Source: Bacteroidota bacterium
Lineage (GTDB): Bacteria > Bacteroidota > Bacteroidia > JACCXN01
Length of the DNA: 64,000 bases
Reading direction: 5' to 3'
Assembly: GCA_013696965.1 (NCBI GenBank)
Contig: JACCXN010000094.1
Span: 37,434-101,433 of the forward strand
Part shown: positions 43,366 through 51,943 of the stretch, in pieces
How the letters are laid out: each line of letters starts with the position of its first letter
Numbering within the stretch: position 1 is the stretch's first letter
Notes under the pieces: model-generated
What the model saw: the letters and a program-made list of their open reading frames with translations, nothing else
What the model was told of the DNA's origin: nothing
The model's database searches: none
Program-made: the position numbers and the translations under genes

Positions 43366-45222
43366 ATGAGAAAATTAATAATGCTGTTTTATTTGTTTGT
43401 TCTTGCTAACACAATTTTGATTCCCGCTTGTTTTGCCCAGGAAAATTCCAAAATGAAAGCAGCCTTCATTTATAATTTCCCTAAATATATAAATTGGCCC
43501 AATGAGGAAAATTTTAAAGAATTTAGTATAGGTATTCTTGGCAAAAAAAACATAAAACTTCAGTTAGAATTAGAGCGTATTTCTGCCTCAAGATTAATTA
43601 ATAATCTTCCAATTAAAATAAAAGTATTCAACAGCATTGAAGAGATTATTCCAACCCAAATGTTATATGCAAATGGGGCAGATGGATTTGACCAGGAAAA
43701 AATCTTTAATAAAATAACAGGAAAAGAAATATTATTGGTTGCAGAAAATCTGGAGGATTTTAATTTATCGATGATAAATTTTATTGAACAAAATGGCAAG
43801 CAGGTAATTTCAATCAATCAAAAATCAGTTGAAGGAGAAAACATTAAGATTAGCCCTAAATTAATTTCACTTTCCATATTAAATGAAAAGGAATGGAATG
43901 ATGTTTATTCCAAATTCAACGATTTGCTAAAAACAGATAAGAAAAAAATAGAAGTCACAAAAAAGGACATTGAAAATGCAGTGTTAACAAATGAGATACA
44001 GAAAAAAGAGAATGAAGAATTGTTAAAAAATGTTCAAGCAAAAATACAGGCACTTGTAAAGCAAGAATCGGAAATAGGAAAACAGTCAAAAAATCTTACT
44101 TTACAAGAGTTGGAAATTGAGAATCAGTCACAAAAACTCGTACAACAAGAATTAGAAATTCAAAAACAGACAGAAAAAATAGAATCGCAACTTATATATG
44201 TTAATCAACAAAAAGAAGACATACTTAAACAAAATATTGAAATAGAGGATCAAAAAAACACATTAAAAATTCAATTATCCCAAATAGAGGCTCAAAAAGT
44301 TATGCTTTATCAGTTTGTAGGAGTATTGGTGCTTTTTTTATTGTTGGTGTTTTTTATATACAGAAGTTACAGACAAAAGAAAAAAGCAAATTCTGATATA
44401 CTTGAACAAAAATTATTGGTGGATGAAAAGAATAAAATTGTTGAAGAAAAGAACAAAGAAATAACAGACAGCATTAATTATGCAAAGCGAATACAACAGG
44501 CAAAATTACCCAAGCGTGATGAAATATATTCTTCCTTTCCACAAAGTTTTATTCTCTTTAAACCAAAGGACATTGTAAGTGGGGATTTTTATTTTTATCA
44601 CAAAAACGAAAATTCGGCTATTATTGCTGCCGTTGATTGTACCGGCCATGGTGTTCCCGGAGCATTTATGAGTATAATTGGTTCGGAAAAATTAGATGAT
44701 GCTGTTTCATCAACTACGGACACTTCAGAAATATTAAAACTTCTAAATAAAGGAATCAAAACATCCTTAAGGCAATCAGAGAATATAGAATCAACCCGTG
44801 ATGGAATGGATATTGCCTTATGCTGCATGGAACTACCAACGGCTGAAGGAAAAGTAGGATTAAAATTTGCCGGGGCAAACCGTCCAATTTGGATTGTTCG
44901 CAAAGAGAAAAATGAAATTGAAGAAATAAGAGCAACTAAAAAAGCCATTGGTGGCTTTACCGATTACAACCAGAATTTTAATACGCATGAATTGCAGTTA
45001 GAAGGTGGCGATACTTTTTACATTTTTTCGGATGGTTACGCAGACACTTTTGGGGGAAAAAAAGATAAAAAGCTAACTACAAGAAAATTTAAACACATGC
45101 TGCTTGAAATACAACATAAAACTATGTATGAACAAGAACAACATCTAAATAATTTTATTGAAAACTGGAAAGGGGAAACTGAGCAAATTGACGATATTTT
45201 AGTTATCGGTGTGAGGGTTTAA
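43366..45222 (+). CDS. YfiR-like sensor fused to a SpoIIE/PP2C phosphatase
   Basis: A 618-residue signalling protein of unusual build. A signal peptide (residues 1-24) precedes a periplasmic YfiR-like (DUF4154) domain at about 25-190 (MKAAFIYNFPKYINWP). A long Gln/Glu/Lys coiled coil follows (about 200-315), then one TM (FVGVLVLFLLLVFFIYR), a second short coiled coil, and a cytoplasmic SpoIIE-type PP2C domain (about 395-618). PP2C motifs are complete: DIVSGDFYFY, AAVDCTGHGVPGAFMS, IFSDGYADTFGG and QIDDILVIGV. It should dephosphorylate a Ser/Thr-phosphoprotein, such as an anti-sigma-factor antagonist, in response to a periplasmic cue. No partner gene is adjacent. Confidence 0.87.
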   Translation: MRKLIMLFYLFVLANTILIPACFAQENSKMKAAFIYNFPKYINWPNEENFKEFSIGILGKKNIKLQLELERISASRLINNLPIKIKVFNSIEEIIPTQMLYANGADGFDQEKIFNKITGKEILLVAENLEDFNLSMINFIEQNGKQVISINQKSVEGENIKISPKLISLSILNEKEWNDVYSKFNDLLKTDKKKIEVTKKDIENAVLTNEIQKKENEELLKNVQAKIQALVKQESEIGKQSKNLTLQELEIENQSQKLVQQELEIQKQTEKIESQLIYVNQQKEDILKQNIEIEDQKNTLKIQLSQIEAQKVMLYQFVGVLVLFLLLVFFIYRSYRQKKKANSDILEQKLLVDEKNKIVEEKNKEITDSINYAKRIQQAKLPKRDEIYSSFPQSFILFKPKDIVSGDFYFYHKNENSAIIAAVDCTGHGVPGAFMSIIGSEKLDDAVSSTTDTSEILKLLNKGIKTSLRQSENIESTRDGMDIALCCMELPTAEGKVGLKFAGANRPIWIVRKEKNEIEEIRATKKAIGGFTDYNQNFNTHELQLEGGDTFYIFSDGYADTFGGKKDKKLTTRKFKHMLLEIQHKTMYEQEQHLNNFIENWKGETEQIDDILVIGVRV

Positions 45223-45274
45223 TTGTTTTTTGCCAATTGAATGCTATTTGTATTTATAAAAACACAAGAAAGAG

Positions 45275-46483
45275 CTATTGATTATTCCTGGTAATTTGTC
45301 TTGCAGGGAACCAGGCGGCAAATGCCCCAATAACTAATACAGTTAGAAACACAGCAACAAAATCCTCTATTTTCATTGATATGGGATAAGCCTCCATTAC
45401 AAATGTTCCTTCAAGCTTTATAAGTTCGAAGTTAATTTGCAGAATGCACAGCAGAAAACCTGTTAACAAACCAATTACTGCTCCAATCATAGAAATAAGT
45501 ATACCTTCAATAAAAAATATTTTACGAATTTCACTTATGCCCGCTCCCATATTAGATAATATGCCAATATCCTTTTTCTTATCAATAATGAGCATGGTAA
45601 TGGATCCTATAACATTAAAGGTAGCAATAATCAAAATAAATGTTAGTATGAGGTAAATAGCCCATTTCTCTGATTTCATAATACGATAAAGCATATCGTG
45701 TTGCTGGAAACGATCTTTAACATAAAATTCATTTCCTAATATTTCCTGTATTTGCTTTTGTACCTGGCTTACTTTATATCCTTTTGCAATACCAATTTCA
45801 ACCCCTGTTATCCTGTTTTTATAATCCAATAATTCACTTGCCATTTTAATGGGAACAATGATGTATTTTGTGTCAAAATCATGTTGAATTGAAAAAACAC
45901 CGGCAGGATAAACAACACCAGTTTTAAAAGCCTTGTCAGGGGTTAATCCAATTTCCTTTGTTCTGCGAGGCACGTATATTTGAACAGGGTTTACAATGCT
46001 TAACAAGTTTATGCCAAGTTGAACAGCAACACCCTGGCCTAAAACTGCATAATCTGTTCCCTTTTTTTCAAGTAGAAATTCACCATCAATTAACATTGTA
46101 TCAAGCCTACTCATGGAAACAAAATTTTCTCCAACTCCCTTTATTTTGGCAATATATTGCTTTTCCTTGTATTTAAGCAGGGCATTTTCTTCAATTACTT
46201 CAGTATAAAAAGCAACTCCGGGAAGAGCTTTTATTTTTTTCATTGCGTTGTTATCCCTGTTAAAGGTTTTTCCTTCAACTGCAGTGATTTTAATATCAGG
46301 ATCAAAAGCGTTAAAAAGGGAAACAACAAGATTTTCTATACCATTGAATGCAGACAACACCACAATAAGGGCCATTGTGCCAACAGCAACACCAGTAATC
46401 GCAATTTTTGTAATAATATTAATTACATTTTGCGATTTCTTACTTATTAGGTAACGTTTTGCTATGAAAAAGGGAAAATTCAA
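45275..46483 (-). CDS. LolC/LolE-like ABC transporter permease
   Basis: A 402-residue FtsX-fold permease, related to the LolCE subunits that extract lipoproteins from the inner membrane. An N-terminal TM (IAITGVAVGTMALIVVLSAF) is followed by a periplasmic domain at about residues 45-265 and three C-terminal TMs around IIDKKKDIGILSNMGAGI. The start FPFFIAKRYLISKKSQNVIN is characteristic of the family. No ATPase gene is adjacent, so LolD must lie elsewhere. It is the last gene of the glycosyltransferase-rbfA-methyltransferase run, 93 bp after the methyltransferase. Confidence 0.88.
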   Translation of the reverse strand: MNFPFFIAKRYLISKKSQNVINIITKIAITGVAVGTMALIVVLSAFNGIENLVVSLFNAFDPDIKITAVEGKTFNRDNNAMKKIKALPGVAFYTEVIEENALLKYKEKQYIAKIKGVGENFVSMSRLDTMLIDGEFLLEKKGTDYAVLGQGVAVQLGINLLSIVNPVQIYVPRRTKEIGLTPDKAFKTGVVYPAGVFSIQHDFDTKYIIVPIKMASELLDYKNRITGVEIGIAKGYKVSQVQKQIQEILGNEFYVKDRFQQHDMLYRIMKSEKWAIYLILTFILIIATFNVIGSITMLIIDKKKDIGILSNMGAGISEIRKIFFIEGILISMIGAVIGLLTGFLLCILQINFELIKLEGTFVMEAYPISMKIEDFVAVFLTVLVIGAFAAWFPARQITRNNQ

Positions 46484-46576
46484 TTCTTGTTTAAATTGAT
46501 TCAGTAAATGTTTTTTGTAATTCAGTTGTTTTCTGACAACTATTTTAATAAAGATTGTGTTTTATAAGCAATTAAA

Positions 46577-47383
46577 TTATTTCCAAGCCCTTACAATAAG
46601 ACCTGTCCCCGTTTTATGGATCATATTTGTGTCCATATAATTAAGCAGATAGGCAACAGGAAAGGTTACAAAGTAATAAAAAGGCAGAACGATAAAAAAC
46701 AATTTAGAAATTCCAAGCATTTGAATAGGATATTTCATTGAAAGCTTCCAGGAAATTTTCCCTGGATTTCCGTAAGAATATCTTGCCGAAACTCTTGTGA
46801 ATCCTACGCTTTTTAGTTTTTGTTCTATCTCGCCAATATTATAACCGTCTCTAACATGTTCTTCTATAAAAGAGGATTCTCCATCCTCTGAAACGTCTGA
46901 GCCACCTTGATCTGATGGAGTGGAAATTAACAGCATACCCCCTTCTTTTAAAGAGGCATGAAAATTTTTAAAAACCAATACATCTTCCAGTATATGTTCC
47001 ATTACATCCACGGATAAAATAAGATCAAAAGAACCAGGTTTTTGAAATGTAGTCAGGTCTTCAATTTTAAATAAAACATTATCCTTTTTAATGGTTCGGA
47101 AAAATGTATTGCAATCGCATACTTGCTCTTCCTTTACATCAACCGCAAGTATGTTCCATTTTGGATTAATTTCAGATAAAAAGTAGGAATACTGTCCAAA
47201 TCCAGCACCGGCATCAAGAATGGTAGCATTGTCTGGAATTTTTAAAGCCCATCTTTTTATTTCCTTTTGAATGTGCCATGAGCGTAGTAGCAATAAGCCC
47301 AGAAGCTTGTAAAAAACTATTCTTAAATTCGAGGAACGGTTAAAAACATTTCCCAAAACTCGTTTAATTGGATCGTAATGCAT
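46577..47383 (-). CDS. Class I SAM-dependent methyltransferase
   Basis: A 268-residue methyltransferase. Motif I (ATILDAGAGFGQYSYFL) at about residues 53-70 binds S-adenosylmethionine, followed by the acidic loop in ILAVDVKEE and motif post II in DLILSVDVMEHI. A hydrophobic segment near the C-terminus (LFFIVLPFYYFVTFPVAYLL) suggests membrane association, so a lipid, quinone or glycan substrate is plausible, but it cannot be named. It starts 3 bp after the rbfA stop. Confidence 0.85.
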   Translation of the reverse strand: MHYDPIKRVLGNVFNRSSNLRIVFYKLLGLLLLRSWHIQKEIKRWALKIPDNATILDAGAGFGQYSYFLSEINPKWNILAVDVKEEQVCDCNTFFRTIKKDNVLFKIEDLTTFQKPGSFDLILSVDVMEHILEDVLVFKNFHASLKEGGMLLISTPSDQGGSDVSEDGESSFIEEHVRDGYNIGEIEQKLKSVGFTRVSARYSYGNPGKISWKLSMKYPIQMLGISKLFFIVLPFYYFVTFPVAYLLNYMDTNMIHKTGTGLIVRAWK

Positions 47384-47386
47384 TTT

Positions 47387-47725
47387 TTATTTTTTCAGTA
47401 AGTTATCAATTTTTTCAGCATAGTCAAGAGAATCATCAATGTGAAAATCAAGATTTGGAACTATACGTAATTGTTGTTTTATTCTTTCCCCAAGTTTTGT
47501 ACGTATTTCTTTGGTCTGTTTTTTTACATTTTTCATCACAAGATCTCTGTCTTTAACAACAAAAATGCTTAAATAAGTTTTTGCAACAGATAAATCAGGG
47601 CTAATTCTCACCCCGGTAACAGTAATAAATGCGCCACCAAACATGGTATTGCTTTCACGCTGGAAAATTTCGCCCAACTCTTTTTGCAGTAATCGTGCAA
47701 CTTTTTTTTGTCTTGTAGTTTCCAT
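47387..47725 (-). CDS. rbfA: 30S ribosome-binding factor A
   Basis: RbfA is a KH-fold factor for maturation of the 16S rRNA 5' end and cold adaptation. The 112 residues show the family pattern: TTRQKKVARLLQKELGEIFQ at the N-terminus and FITVTGVRISPDLSVAKTYL (the AxG/ISPDL region), ending in IDDSLDYAEKIDNLLKK. It lies between the glycosyltransferase (9 bp) and the methyltransferase (3 bp), which points to one operon. Confidence 0.94.
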   Translation of the reverse strand: METTRQKKVARLLQKELGEIFQRESNTMFGGAFITVTGVRISPDLSVAKTYLSIFVVKDRDLVMKNVKKQTKEIRTKLGERIKQQLRIVPNLDFHIDDSLDYAEKIDNLLKK

Positions 47726-47733
47726 CTCTTCTC

Positions 47734-48552
47734 TTACAATATTATTTGCTGTAAATATAACGTTCTTTCTTTTTCACTCCACTTTTCATCAAATGTGATC
47801 AAATTGGCCGAATCCTTAAAAACAGGAGGTTTTGATTTAGCTGTAATTCTGATAAAATGATGGTTAAAAACCCCAAGGGAAATATGCATAGGCTTTATAT
47901 CCCCCTTTTCAAGGCTTCTTTTTTTACTACGCATAAACAGATCAAAATCTCCAGCCTGTATCTTTTCATCCCATAAACCGAGCAATTCGATGGCCTTACG
48001 TGACATTACCACAGTATTTCCAACAAATCCCTCAATCACATCCCTGCCAAATTTCTTTTGCCTTTGATCTGAAAACTTTTCCCAATTGCCATACATTAAC
48101 CGATGCATAATGGAAAAAGAAAGCTCATTACGAGCTATAACGCCAATTCCATATTTGATCTTATGCCAGCGCTTTCTGAATTTTTTTGTCGTCACAGGAT
48201 TTTCAGCCTGTTCAATACCACAACAGGTTATTATATCCAATTGGTGGTGTTTCATGGTATCCAGTAAATTCAAATCCCAATTAGGAGCAACAATAATATC
48301 ATTGTTCAAAAAGGCAAGAATTTCACCTCTGGCAATATTAATTCCTTGGTTTTGACAATAAGGATAAGAATAATTTCCGTCATTTTCAATAACAACTGCA
48401 CCTACACTTTTAAAAAACTCCCTGCTGCCATCATTGGAATTATTATCAATGATAATAAGCTCAAAAGGGCCATGTGTGTAGTTGACAAGGTTTTTATAAA
48501 AAAGCCTGTTGAGTCCAATTTGATTGTATATGGCGGTAATAATGCTGATCAT
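47734..48552 (-). CDS. Family 2 glycosyltransferase
   Basis: A 272-residue GT-A fold enzyme. SIITAIYNQIGLN opens the fold, IIIDNNSNDGSREFF is the nucleotide-sugar binding segment, and FLNNDIIVAPNWD carries the DxD-like metal motif (NDI). It probably adds a sugar to a surface glycan or glycolipid. The frame also begins at 48564 (TTG) and 48561 (ATG). A TAnnTTTG promoter box occupies 48562-48569, so the ATG at 48552 (MISIITAIYN) is the likely start, with almost no leader. First gene of the rbfA operon. Confidence 0.85.
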   Translation of the reverse strand: MISIITAIYNQIGLNRLFYKNLVNYTHGPFELIIIDNNSNDGSREFFKSVGAVVIENDGNYSYPYCQNQGINIARGEILAFLNNDIIVAPNWDLNLLDTMKHHQLDIITCCGIEQAENPVTTKKFRKRWHKIKYGIGVIARNELSFSIMHRLMYGNWEKFSDQRQKKFGRDVIEGFVGNTVVMSRKAIELLGLWDEKIQAGDFDLFMRSKKRSLEKGDIKPMHISLGVFNHHFIRITAKSKPPVFKDSANLITFDEKWSEKERTLYLQQIIL

Positions 48553-48561
48553 AACGGACAT

Positions 48562-48589
48562 CAAATGTACATACTTTATTTTTATTCAA
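48562..48589 (-). promoter_or_regulatory. Promoter of the glycosyltransferase-rbfA operon
   Basis: On the minus strand TTG (48589-48587), a 17-bp spacer and TACATTTG (48569-48562) match the Bacteroidota promoter. It places the transcription start within a few bases of the ATG at 48552. Confidence 0.55.
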
Positions 48590-48798
48590 TACCAGTTGCA
48601 GGTATATTGTAACACGCATTACAAAATATAAAACTTAAATTTTTAAAAAAAAAAGCATATTTATTCTGTTTTTTCTTTCCAACGCTTGTATCAAATGCTA
48701 AAATAGGAGTTTTAATAAAAAGCAAGTTTTAAGGAATCTTAGTTTTAATAACAGAAGAAAGCGTAAAAAAATATAACTTGCAACGATTTTATCCAACA

Positions 48799-50625
48799 AT
48801 GAAGACCTATTTCAGAATACTGTCATATGCAAGGCCTTTAAATAGGTTTGTTCCGGCCTATGCCATCCTGGCTATTTTTGCTGTTGTATTTGGATTGATA
48901 AATTTCACCTTGTTGATTCCTCTGCTCAATGTGCTTTTTGATACAGCACCAGTAAATATTGAATTAGTAAAACCAGAATTTCACTTCAATATTCTTTATT
49001 TCAGGGATCTTTTTAATTACTATTTTGGAAAAATACTTCTAGATCATGGAAGAGTAGGGGCTCTGCAGTTTGTTTGTGTAGTATTGGTTTTTTCTGTTTT
49101 TGCGGCAAATGTATTTAAATATACCTCTCAAAGGGTTATGAGTTCCATGCGCACTACCACTGTATATAATATTCGTAGAAATTTGTTTGACAAGATTACT
49201 GATTTGCATTTGGGATATTTCAATAAACATCAAAAAGGCCAGTTGATTTCCAGGCTTACTAATGATGTAAATGAAATTGAAAATTCAGTGGTTAGTTCCG
49301 TACAGGTGGTTTTTAAAGAACCCCTTATGATTATAGGGTACCTTGTGCTCTTGTTTATTATGTCGGTAGAGTTGACCATATTTACCTTAATGGTTTTGCC
49401 TTTATCCGGGTTTTTTATTTCAGTTATATTAAAAAAACTTAAGCGGGAATCAAGACAAATTCAGGAATTGCTTGGAACTATTTTAAGTGTTATTGAAGAA
49501 ACAATTTCAGGAGTCAGGATTATTAAAGCATTTAATGCCCAACCCTTTGTTCGAAAACAATTTAAAAAGCAAAATATCAAGCACAGAACAGTACTTAAAT
49601 CCATGTGGAATAAAAGGGAACTTGCTTCACCTGTTTCGGAATTTGCGGGGGTTCTTGTAGTTGCCCTTGTGTTGCTTTATGGGGGAACCTTAGTTTTGGA
49701 GAACAATTCCGAACTTTCTGCAAGTGAATTTATTACCTATATTATTCTTTATTCTCAAATCCTTGTTCCTGCAAAAAGCATATCCACCGCAATAAGCAAT
49801 ATACAAAGAGGGATAGCTTCTGGAGAAAGGATTTTTGAAATAATGGATACGGATATTTCTATAAAAGATCATCCCAGGGCTAAGTCTTTTGAAAAGTTCA
49901 ACAATAAAATTGAGTATAAAAATGTCACTTTTGGCTATGAAAGTGAAATGGTATTAAAAGATATAAGTTTTACGATTCCAGAAGGAAAAATTACTGCTCT
50001 TGTAGGTTCATCCGGATCAGGGAAATCAACTATTGCAGATTTATTGCCGCGCTTTTATGATTCTAAATCAGGTGAAATATTAATGGATGGCATTCCAGTT
50101 CAGGAAATAAAGCTTAAGGATTTAAGAAAGCAATTGGGAATAGTAACACAGGAATCGATTTTATTCAATGATACGGTTTTTAACAATATTGCTTTTGGAG
50201 TGGAATCTGCAAGCGAGGATGCTGTGATTAAAGCGGCCAAAATTGCAAATGCACATGAATTTATTATTGCCATGCCCGAGGGTTATCAAACCAATATTGG
50301 GGATCGAGGCAGCAAGTTATCAGGAGGGCAAAGGCAGCGAATGAGTATTGCAAGGGCAATATTTAAAAATCCACCTATCCTGATTCTTGATGAGGCCACC
50401 TCTGCATTAGATACCGAATCAGAACGTTTGGTTCAGGAGGCTTTACAAAACCTGATGAAAAACCGCACTACACTTGTGATTGCACATCGCCTTTCCACAA
50501 TTCAACATGCAAATGAAATATTGGTGATTGATAAGGGGGAAATTGTTGAAAGAGGCACCCATGATCATTTATTAGAGAAAAAGGGAATTTATAAAAAACT
50601 ATACGATTTGCAGAGTTTCATTTAA
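48799..50625 (+). CDS. MsbA-like ABC exporter (TM domain fused to ATPase)
   Basis: A 608-residue half-transporter. Six TM helices (about residues 15-330) are followed by the nucleotide-binding domain with Walker A ALVGSSGSGKSTIADL, signature KLSGGQRQRMSIARAI and Walker B ILILDEATSALD, and the H-loop in VIAHRLSTI. The type is close to MsbA and other lipid or drug exporters; lipid A-core flipping is plausible, but the substrate cannot be proven. A TTG 21 bp earlier is in frame; the ATG at 48799 (MKTYFRILSYARPL) is preferred. Confidence 0.92.
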   Translation: MKTYFRILSYARPLNRFVPAYAILAIFAVVFGLINFTLLIPLLNVLFDTAPVNIELVKPEFHFNILYFRDLFNYYFGKILLDHGRVGALQFVCVVLVFSVFAANVFKYTSQRVMSSMRTTTVYNIRRNLFDKITDLHLGYFNKHQKGQLISRLTNDVNEIENSVVSSVQVVFKEPLMIIGYLVLLFIMSVELTIFTLMVLPLSGFFISVILKKLKRESRQIQELLGTILSVIEETISGVRIIKAFNAQPFVRKQFKKQNIKHRTVLKSMWNKRELASPVSEFAGVLVVALVLLYGGTLVLENNSELSASEFITYIILYSQILVPAKSISTAISNIQRGIASGERIFEIMDTDISIKDHPRAKSFEKFNNKIEYKNVTFGYESEMVLKDISFTIPEGKITALVGSSGSGKSTIADLLPRFYDSKSGEILMDGIPVQEIKLKDLRKQLGIVTQESILFNDTVFNNIAFGVESASEDAVIKAAKIANAHEFIIAMPEGYQTNIGDRGSKLSGGQRQRMSIARAIFKNPPILILDEATSALDTESERLVQEALQNLMKNRTTLVIAHRLSTIQHANEILVIDKGEIVERGTHDHLLEKKGIYKKLYDLQSFI

Positions 50626-50769
50626 GAAAAACCCCTATTGTATTTTTTCCTTAAAAAAAGGCTAAAAAATAAAAAAACCACCGCTATTCATATTTGGGCC
50701 ATATAAGGCAAAGAACCTTCAAGAATTTTTAATAAGCAATGAAGATAAAGAATTTTTTTAGTTGAATTT

Positions 50770-51282
50770 TTAGGCAAACAAGGCTTTTAATTCATTTGCA
50801 TCCTGAGGTTTCATTTTCCCAGCCAATATAAGGCTAAGCTGCTTTCTTCTTAATGCGCTTTCATATCTTGCTTTTTCTTCCTCAGTTTCAGGAATTAGAT
50901 CAGGCACCGAAATAGGATTTCCTAACTGGTCAACGGCAACAAAGGTGTAGATAGCTTCATTGCATTTTGTTTTTAATCCTGTAGAATGATTCTCAACATA
51001 CACATCAATAAAAACCTCCATTGAAGTGCTGTAAGCCCTTGAAACTTTAGCTTCCAAAGTTACAATATCAGCAAGCCTGATTGGGAAATTAAAGGAAACA
51101 TTATTTACTGCTGCTGTAACAACTACTCTTTTACAATGCCTGTGAGCAGAAATGGCAGCGGTAATATCCATTAAATGTAAAAGACGCCCTCCCATTAAAT
51201 TGCCAATTGTGTTGGTATCATTTGGAAGTACAATTTCAGTGGATATTGTATGGGATTCTTTTGCGGTTTTTGACTTAGCCAT
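50770..51282 (-). CDS. Acyl-CoA thioesterase (hotdog fold)
   Basis: A 170-residue YciA/ACOT-type hotdog thioesterase that hydrolyses acyl-CoA to free acid and CoA. The fold's signature LPNDTNTIGNLMGGRLLHLMD (catalytic Asn and Asp region) is at about residues 22-42, with VVVTAAVNNVSFNFPI and GDIVTLEAKV-like strands after it. The frame extends to 51303 with a TTG, but a TATCTTTG promoter box at 51301-51308 shows that only the ATG at 51282 can be used. Divergent from hemJ. Confidence 0.9.
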   Translation of the reverse strand: MAKSKTAKESHTISTEIVLPNDTNTIGNLMGGRLLHLMDITAAISAHRHCKRVVVTAAVNNVSFNFPIRLADIVTLEAKVSRAYSTSMEVFIDVYVENHSTGLKTKCNEAIYTFVAVDQLGNPISVPDLIPETEEEKARYESALRRKQLSLILAGKMKPQDANELKALFA

Positions 51283-51300
51283 TGGTTTATTTTTAAAAAA

Positions 51301-51355
51301 CAAAGATATTAATAGTTCCCGGTTCTCTTAAATATGTTTCTATTTCTTAATTTTG
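51301..51355. promoter_or_regulatory. Divergent promoter boxes for the thioesterase and hemJ
   Basis: TATCTTTG on the minus strand (51308-51301) faces the thioesterase gene, 18 bp before its ATG. TAATTTTG on the plus strand (51348-51355) faces hemJ, 16 bp before its ATG. Both match TAnnTTTG; -33 elements are not distinct. Confidence 0.5.
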
Positions 51356-51371
51356 GCCCTTATTTATTCCT

Positions 51372-51914
51372 ATGCTTTATTTAAAGGCCTTACATATTAT
51401 TTTTATTGTTACCTGGTTTGCAGGCCTGTTTTATATTGTCAGGTTATTCATCTACCATACTGAGGCGCAAGAAAAACCGGAACCTGAAAAATCAATATTG
51501 CAAAAACAGTTTAAATTAATGGAAAAAAGACTCTGGTTTGGCATTACCTGGCCATCTATGATTTTAACCTGGATTTTTGGTTTGTGGCTAGCTTTTACAA
51601 TGTACGGATTCAATGTTTTTAATTTTCCTGCCTGGTTAACCATCAAACTTGGTTTTGTTTTAGGACTCACCATTTACCACTTAACTTGCGGAATTGTTTT
51701 TAACAGACTTAAAAACGACAAAATTAAATTAAGTTCGTCTGCATTAAGAATATGGAATGAAGTTGCTACTTTATTTCTGGTGGCAATTGTATTTTTAGTG
51801 GTATTAAAAAGCTTTTTTGATTTGTTTTGGGGATTGGCTGGATTTATTGTTTTTTCACTCTTGCTTTTCCTTGCAATTGCAATGTATAAAAAGAATAGAA
51901 TAAAAAATCAATAG
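51372..51914 (+). CDS. hemJ: HemJ-type protoporphyrinogen IX oxidase
   Basis: A 180-residue membrane protein of the UPF0093/HemJ family, which oxidises protoporphyrinogen IX to protoporphyrin IX in haem synthesis and binds haem itself. The conserved His is in YLKALHIIFIVTWFAGLFYI, with a second in RLFIYHTE. Four TM segments are predicted, the usual HemJ arrangement. CopD-like membrane proteins are the nearest alternative, but the N-terminal motif favours HemJ. Confidence 0.9.
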   Translation: MLYLKALHIIFIVTWFAGLFYIVRLFIYHTEAQEKPEPEKSILQKQFKLMEKRLWFGITWPSMILTWIFGLWLAFTMYGFNVFNFPAWLTIKLGFVLGLTIYHLTCGIVFNRLKNDKIKLSSSALRIWNEVATLFLVAIVFLVVLKSFFDLFWGLAGFIVFSLLLFLAIAMYKKNRIKNQ

Positions 51915-51943
51915 TTATCTCAGTTAAACCAGATTAAAACAAG

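Noticed and set aside
43940-44290. Repeated Gln/Glu/Lys-rich codons in the YfiR-PP2C gene as a possible tandem repeat
   Set aside because: The repetition is in the heptad pattern of a coiled coil; the DNA copies are not identical, so this is not a nucleotide repeat or contingency locus.
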